A stretch of DNA of 32,394 nt. Origin: Xanthomonas sp. NCPPB 1128 (GTDB lineage Bacteria > Pseudomonadota > Gammaproteobacteria > Xanthomonadales > Xanthomonadaceae). Below are positions 30,613-32,394 of the stretch, piece by piece; within the stretch, counting starts at the first letter, position 1; every line of letters begins with the position of its first letter. A program made the position numbers and the translations under genes. The notes under the pieces are model-generated. The model saw nothing but the letters and a program-made list of their open reading frames with translations. It did no database searches and was not told where the DNA came from. The stretch lies in assembly GCF_001043115.1 (NCBI RefSeq), contig NZ_LFME01000045.1, positions 1 to 32,394 of the forward strand, in the 5' to 3' direction.

Positions 30613-30965
30613 GCGATCCCGAATCGCTGCTTGAAGCCGTTGTCGGAGAAGCCCTGGCTGAGCCGGCCGTCGTCGGTCACCACCACCGGCCGCCGGATCA
30701 GCTGCGGATACTCGCGCAGCAGCAGCTTCCACTCGGCATCCGAGCCCGGGGCTTTCTTGTTGTCGGGCAACTGCCGCCAGGTGGTGGAGGACTTGTTGAC
30801 CAGCGCGTCGAAGCCACCGGCCTGGCCGGCCCACTCCAGCAGGGTCTCCGGGGTCGGCTTGTGCTCGCGGTAATCGACGAAGGTGTAGGACACGCCGAAG
30901 CGGTCCAGCCACTTCGTCGCCTTCTTGCAGGTGTCGCAGTTCTTCAATCCGTACAACGTGGTCAT
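30609..30965 (-). CDS. ArsC/Spx-family thioredoxin-fold protein (YffB-like)
   Basis: The 118-residue protein has the family fold with C10-D-T-C13 near the N terminus, KKATKWLDRFGV, then the RRPVVV cis-Pro block (91-96) and a C-terminal GFK/RF. This is the YffB/Spx/ArsC family; members of this subgroup near dap genes are often annotated arsenate reductase, but the KNCDTCKKA motif and lack of ars genes nearby fit YffB better, a possible glutathione-dependent reductase. It heads the minus-strand group acetyltransferase, dapE, asnB. Confidence 0.9.
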   Translation of the reverse strand: MTTLYGLKNCDTCKKATKWLDRFGVSYTFVDYREHKPTPETLLEWAGQAGGFDALVNKSSTTWRQLPDNKKAPGSDAEWKLLLREYPQLIRRPVVVTDDGRLSQGFSDNGFKQRFGIA

Positions 30966-30988
30966 TGGTACTGTCTCATCAGGTAAAG

Positions 30989-31020
30989 CCCCTCTCCCAC
31001 CGGGAGAGGGGTTGGGGTGA
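30989..31020. repeat. Xanthomonad-type extragenic hairpin repeat
   Basis: CCCCTCTCCC-ACC-GGGAGAGGGG is a perfect 10-bp stem (30989-31011) followed by TTGGGGTGAG. I recall this sequence as a frequent extragenic repeat in xanthomonads and related gammaproteobacteria. It lies just upstream of the ArsC/Spx-like gene and may be a terminator for the gene behind it or a mobile repeat. Confidence 0.65.
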
Positions 31021-31134
31021 GGGTTGGCGCGCCGTGGTGACATGGCACACGCAGATATCGTGTTTGATCTTACCCGGCGCACGCGCCGTCGGTTCTCCCG
31101 TGCAGCGAGAAAACGCACTCGGCCACACCGCGCC

Positions 31135-31908
31135 TCACTGCGCCGGCACTTCCTCGAGCTTGGCCGAATCGATCCGCCAGCGCAGCTGTGCCGCCGAGGC
31201 GCCGTCCACGCCGTTGACGCGGCGCAGGATGTAGTCGCCGCGGAAGCGTTGCCGGGTGCCATCGGCCAGCGTCGCCTCCACGGTGACCGGCACCGGCTGA
31301 TACACCGAGCCGGCGGCACCATCGCTGGCGCCCAGCGTGCCGATCGTCGCCTTCACCGCACGCGTCTGCGCGAAGCCGGCCTTGAACGCAGCGTAGGATT
31401 GCCCCGGACGCCCGTCCTCGCCCCACTGCTGCCAGGCCGTGGCGTAGTCGCGCGCATCGATCGCCGCGTAGTAGCGTCGTACCACGTCGGCCGCGGCCTG
31501 CGCGCTGTCGGCGGCTGGCCCGCAGCCAGCAGTGGTCGCCGCGTCGCGGCCGAGCAGCGCACAGCTGCGCGCGATCTCGTCGTCAATCATGGCGCAGCTG
31601 TTGGCGGCATTGCAGGGCGGGTGCGTGGCCGGCGACACCGCGCGGCAGGTGGCCACACGAGCCGCCGCGGCGTCGGCGCCGATCTGGTCGGTGCAGGACA
31701 GCGGCTCGACTGCGGCGCTGGTGCTCTCCGCAGTCGTCGCAGGCGGTTGCGCAGGTGCAGGTGTCGCGGCCGAAGCGGGATTTGGCGCAGCGGCCGCCGC
31801 TGGCGTATCGCCATCCTTGGGCGTCGCCGGTGCCGGCGCGCCCTCACGCCCGCACCCGGACAGCGCGAACGCTGCCGCCATCCAGTAAGCCCATTTCATC
31901 TTCCGCAT
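31135..31908 (-). CDS. Putative lipoprotein with NTF2-like C-terminal domain
   Basis: The 257-residue precursor has a lipoprotein signal with lipobox L16-S-G-C19, an Ala/Pro-rich linker (about 22-68), a Cys-rich central part (five Cys between about 70 and 135) and a C-terminal domain starting VVRRYYAAIDARDYATAWQQW that resembles NTF2/SnoaL-like folds. The function is unknown. AGGAGA lies 7 nt before the ATG at 31908. The open frame upstream to 32349 has no protein character. Confidence 0.82.
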   Translation of the reverse strand: MRKMKWAYWMAAAFALSGCGREGAPAPATPKDGDTPAAAAAPNPASAATPAPAQPPATTAESTSAAVEPLSCTDQIGADAAAARVATCRAVSPATHPPCNAANSCAMIDDEIARSCALLGRDAATTAGCGPAADSAQAAADVVRRYYAAIDARDYATAWQQWGEDGRPGQSYAAFKAGFAQTRAVKATIGTLGASDGAAGSVYQPVPVTVEATLADGTRQRFRGDYILRRVNGVDGASAAQLRWRIDSAKLEEVPAQ

Positions 31909-32394
31909 CAGTGTCTCCTGTCGGCAAAGTGGCAGCACCCGGCACTGGTCTGCGCCGGGATTCGCCGGTCCGATGTGCATCGCCGCGGCAGAACTCGAAC
32001 CCGCGTCTAGTAGCGTATACGGCCACCGATGTACGCCGGGTGTGCGCCCTTTGACTGCTTCAAGATCGCAAGCCATACGAGACAACCACCTCGTGACGTG
32101 CGACGACCACAGCATGTGCCCATGCCTAACCGCAAGCACATGGGCTGGATTCGCAGGAGGTTCAGTGTGCCACCACGCCGATGACGACGACGGAAGCCGC
32201 CGCACGCTCTGCCGCCGTTGCGTTTGCTTTTGATCTGCCGGGTTCCCTTCCGCAGCGGCGGATGGACCGGGGAAAAACCCGAAGGGCGGCGCACAGGGAT
32301 GTGCGCCGTTCGCGGCAGGGGCAGGGCTCGCCGGAAAAAGGCGAAGCACTGCTTCGCCCCGGCGGGCGGGCTGGCGCCGTGAGGCGACTGCCCC
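31909..32394. other. Intergenic tail with hairpins, no gene seen
   Basis: No ORF here has recognisable motifs. The last 110 nt hold perfect stem-loops: GGCGCACA-GGGA-TGTGCGCC (32288-32307) and GGCGAAG-CACTG-CTTCGCC (32340-32358). Both look like extragenic palindromic repeats and the array may continue past the window end. Confidence 0.5.

Noticed and set aside
30609-30965. Arsenate resistance function
   Set aside because: No ars regulator or pump is nearby and the protein fits the YffB/Spx branch; the resistance role is not supported.
1-32394. tRNA, rRNA, CRISPR array, insertion sequence or PIP box
   Set aside because: No cloverleaf, regularly spaced repeats, transposase or convincing TTCGC-N15-TTCGC upstream of a gene was seen by eye.

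Overview
The window reads as chromosomal DNA of a xanthomonad (Xanthomonas or a very close Lysobacteraceae relative). It is very GC-rich, its proteins have the xanthomonad flavour (ParC, DapE next to AsnB, a TorF-type porin, an EmrCAB-type pump), and several candidate promoters have a TAnnnT -10 box lying directly on the start codon. I see no rRNA, tRNA, CRISPR array, insertion sequence or integrase. The genus is an inference from gene content.

Layout. (1) 197-1729: a secreted protein with two GDSL hydrolase domains. (2) 1941-6666, minus strand: a MarR regulator, an outer-membrane factor, a membrane-fusion protein and a DHA2 transporter, together a tripartite drug-efflux operon; an AraC regulator diverges from it. 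(3) parC, then a divergent pair of an MmyB-type regulator and an NAD(P)-binding epimerase-like protein. (4) 12107-21617, minus strand: a DUF2147 protein followed by six tightly packed genes (TorF porin, FGGY sugar kinase, class II aldolase, class III aminotransferase, aldolase-like protein without its metal ligands, MFS transporter), then an aldehyde dehydrogenase and a TetR regulator. I cannot match this set to a known pathway. (5) bacterioferritin, a penicillin-acylase-family Ntn hydrolase and a secreted beta-helix protein. (6) 26350-30965, minus strand: ArsC/Spx-like protein, GNAT acetyltransferase, dapE, asnB and a truncated LysE-type exporter. (7) an NTF2-like lipoprotein and a repeat-rich tail.

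The most striking signal lies between dapE and asnB. A 31-residue leader ORF carries six asparagine codons, four of them as two adjacent AAT AAT pairs. It is followed by a perfect 20-bp palindrome with seven U residues in the RNA. A 14-nt stretch inside the leader ORF is identical to the distal arm of that terminator, so it can pair with the proximal arm as an antiterminator. A 7-nt segment just before the first AAT pair can in turn mask the antiterminator strand. These are all the parts of a trp/his-type ribosome-mediated attenuator, here tuned to asparagine and placed ahead of asparagine synthetase. The leader appears to be leaderless itself (TTGCGT-17-TACGGT, 6 nt before its ATG). I know of no described asparagine attenuator of this type.

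Second in interest is the kinase/aldolase/aminotransferase operon with its aldolase pseudoenzyme candidate. Its promoter has the same architecture as the asparagine leader promoter (TTGCAA-17-TACGGT) and is overlaid by repeated ACTACCGT boxes.
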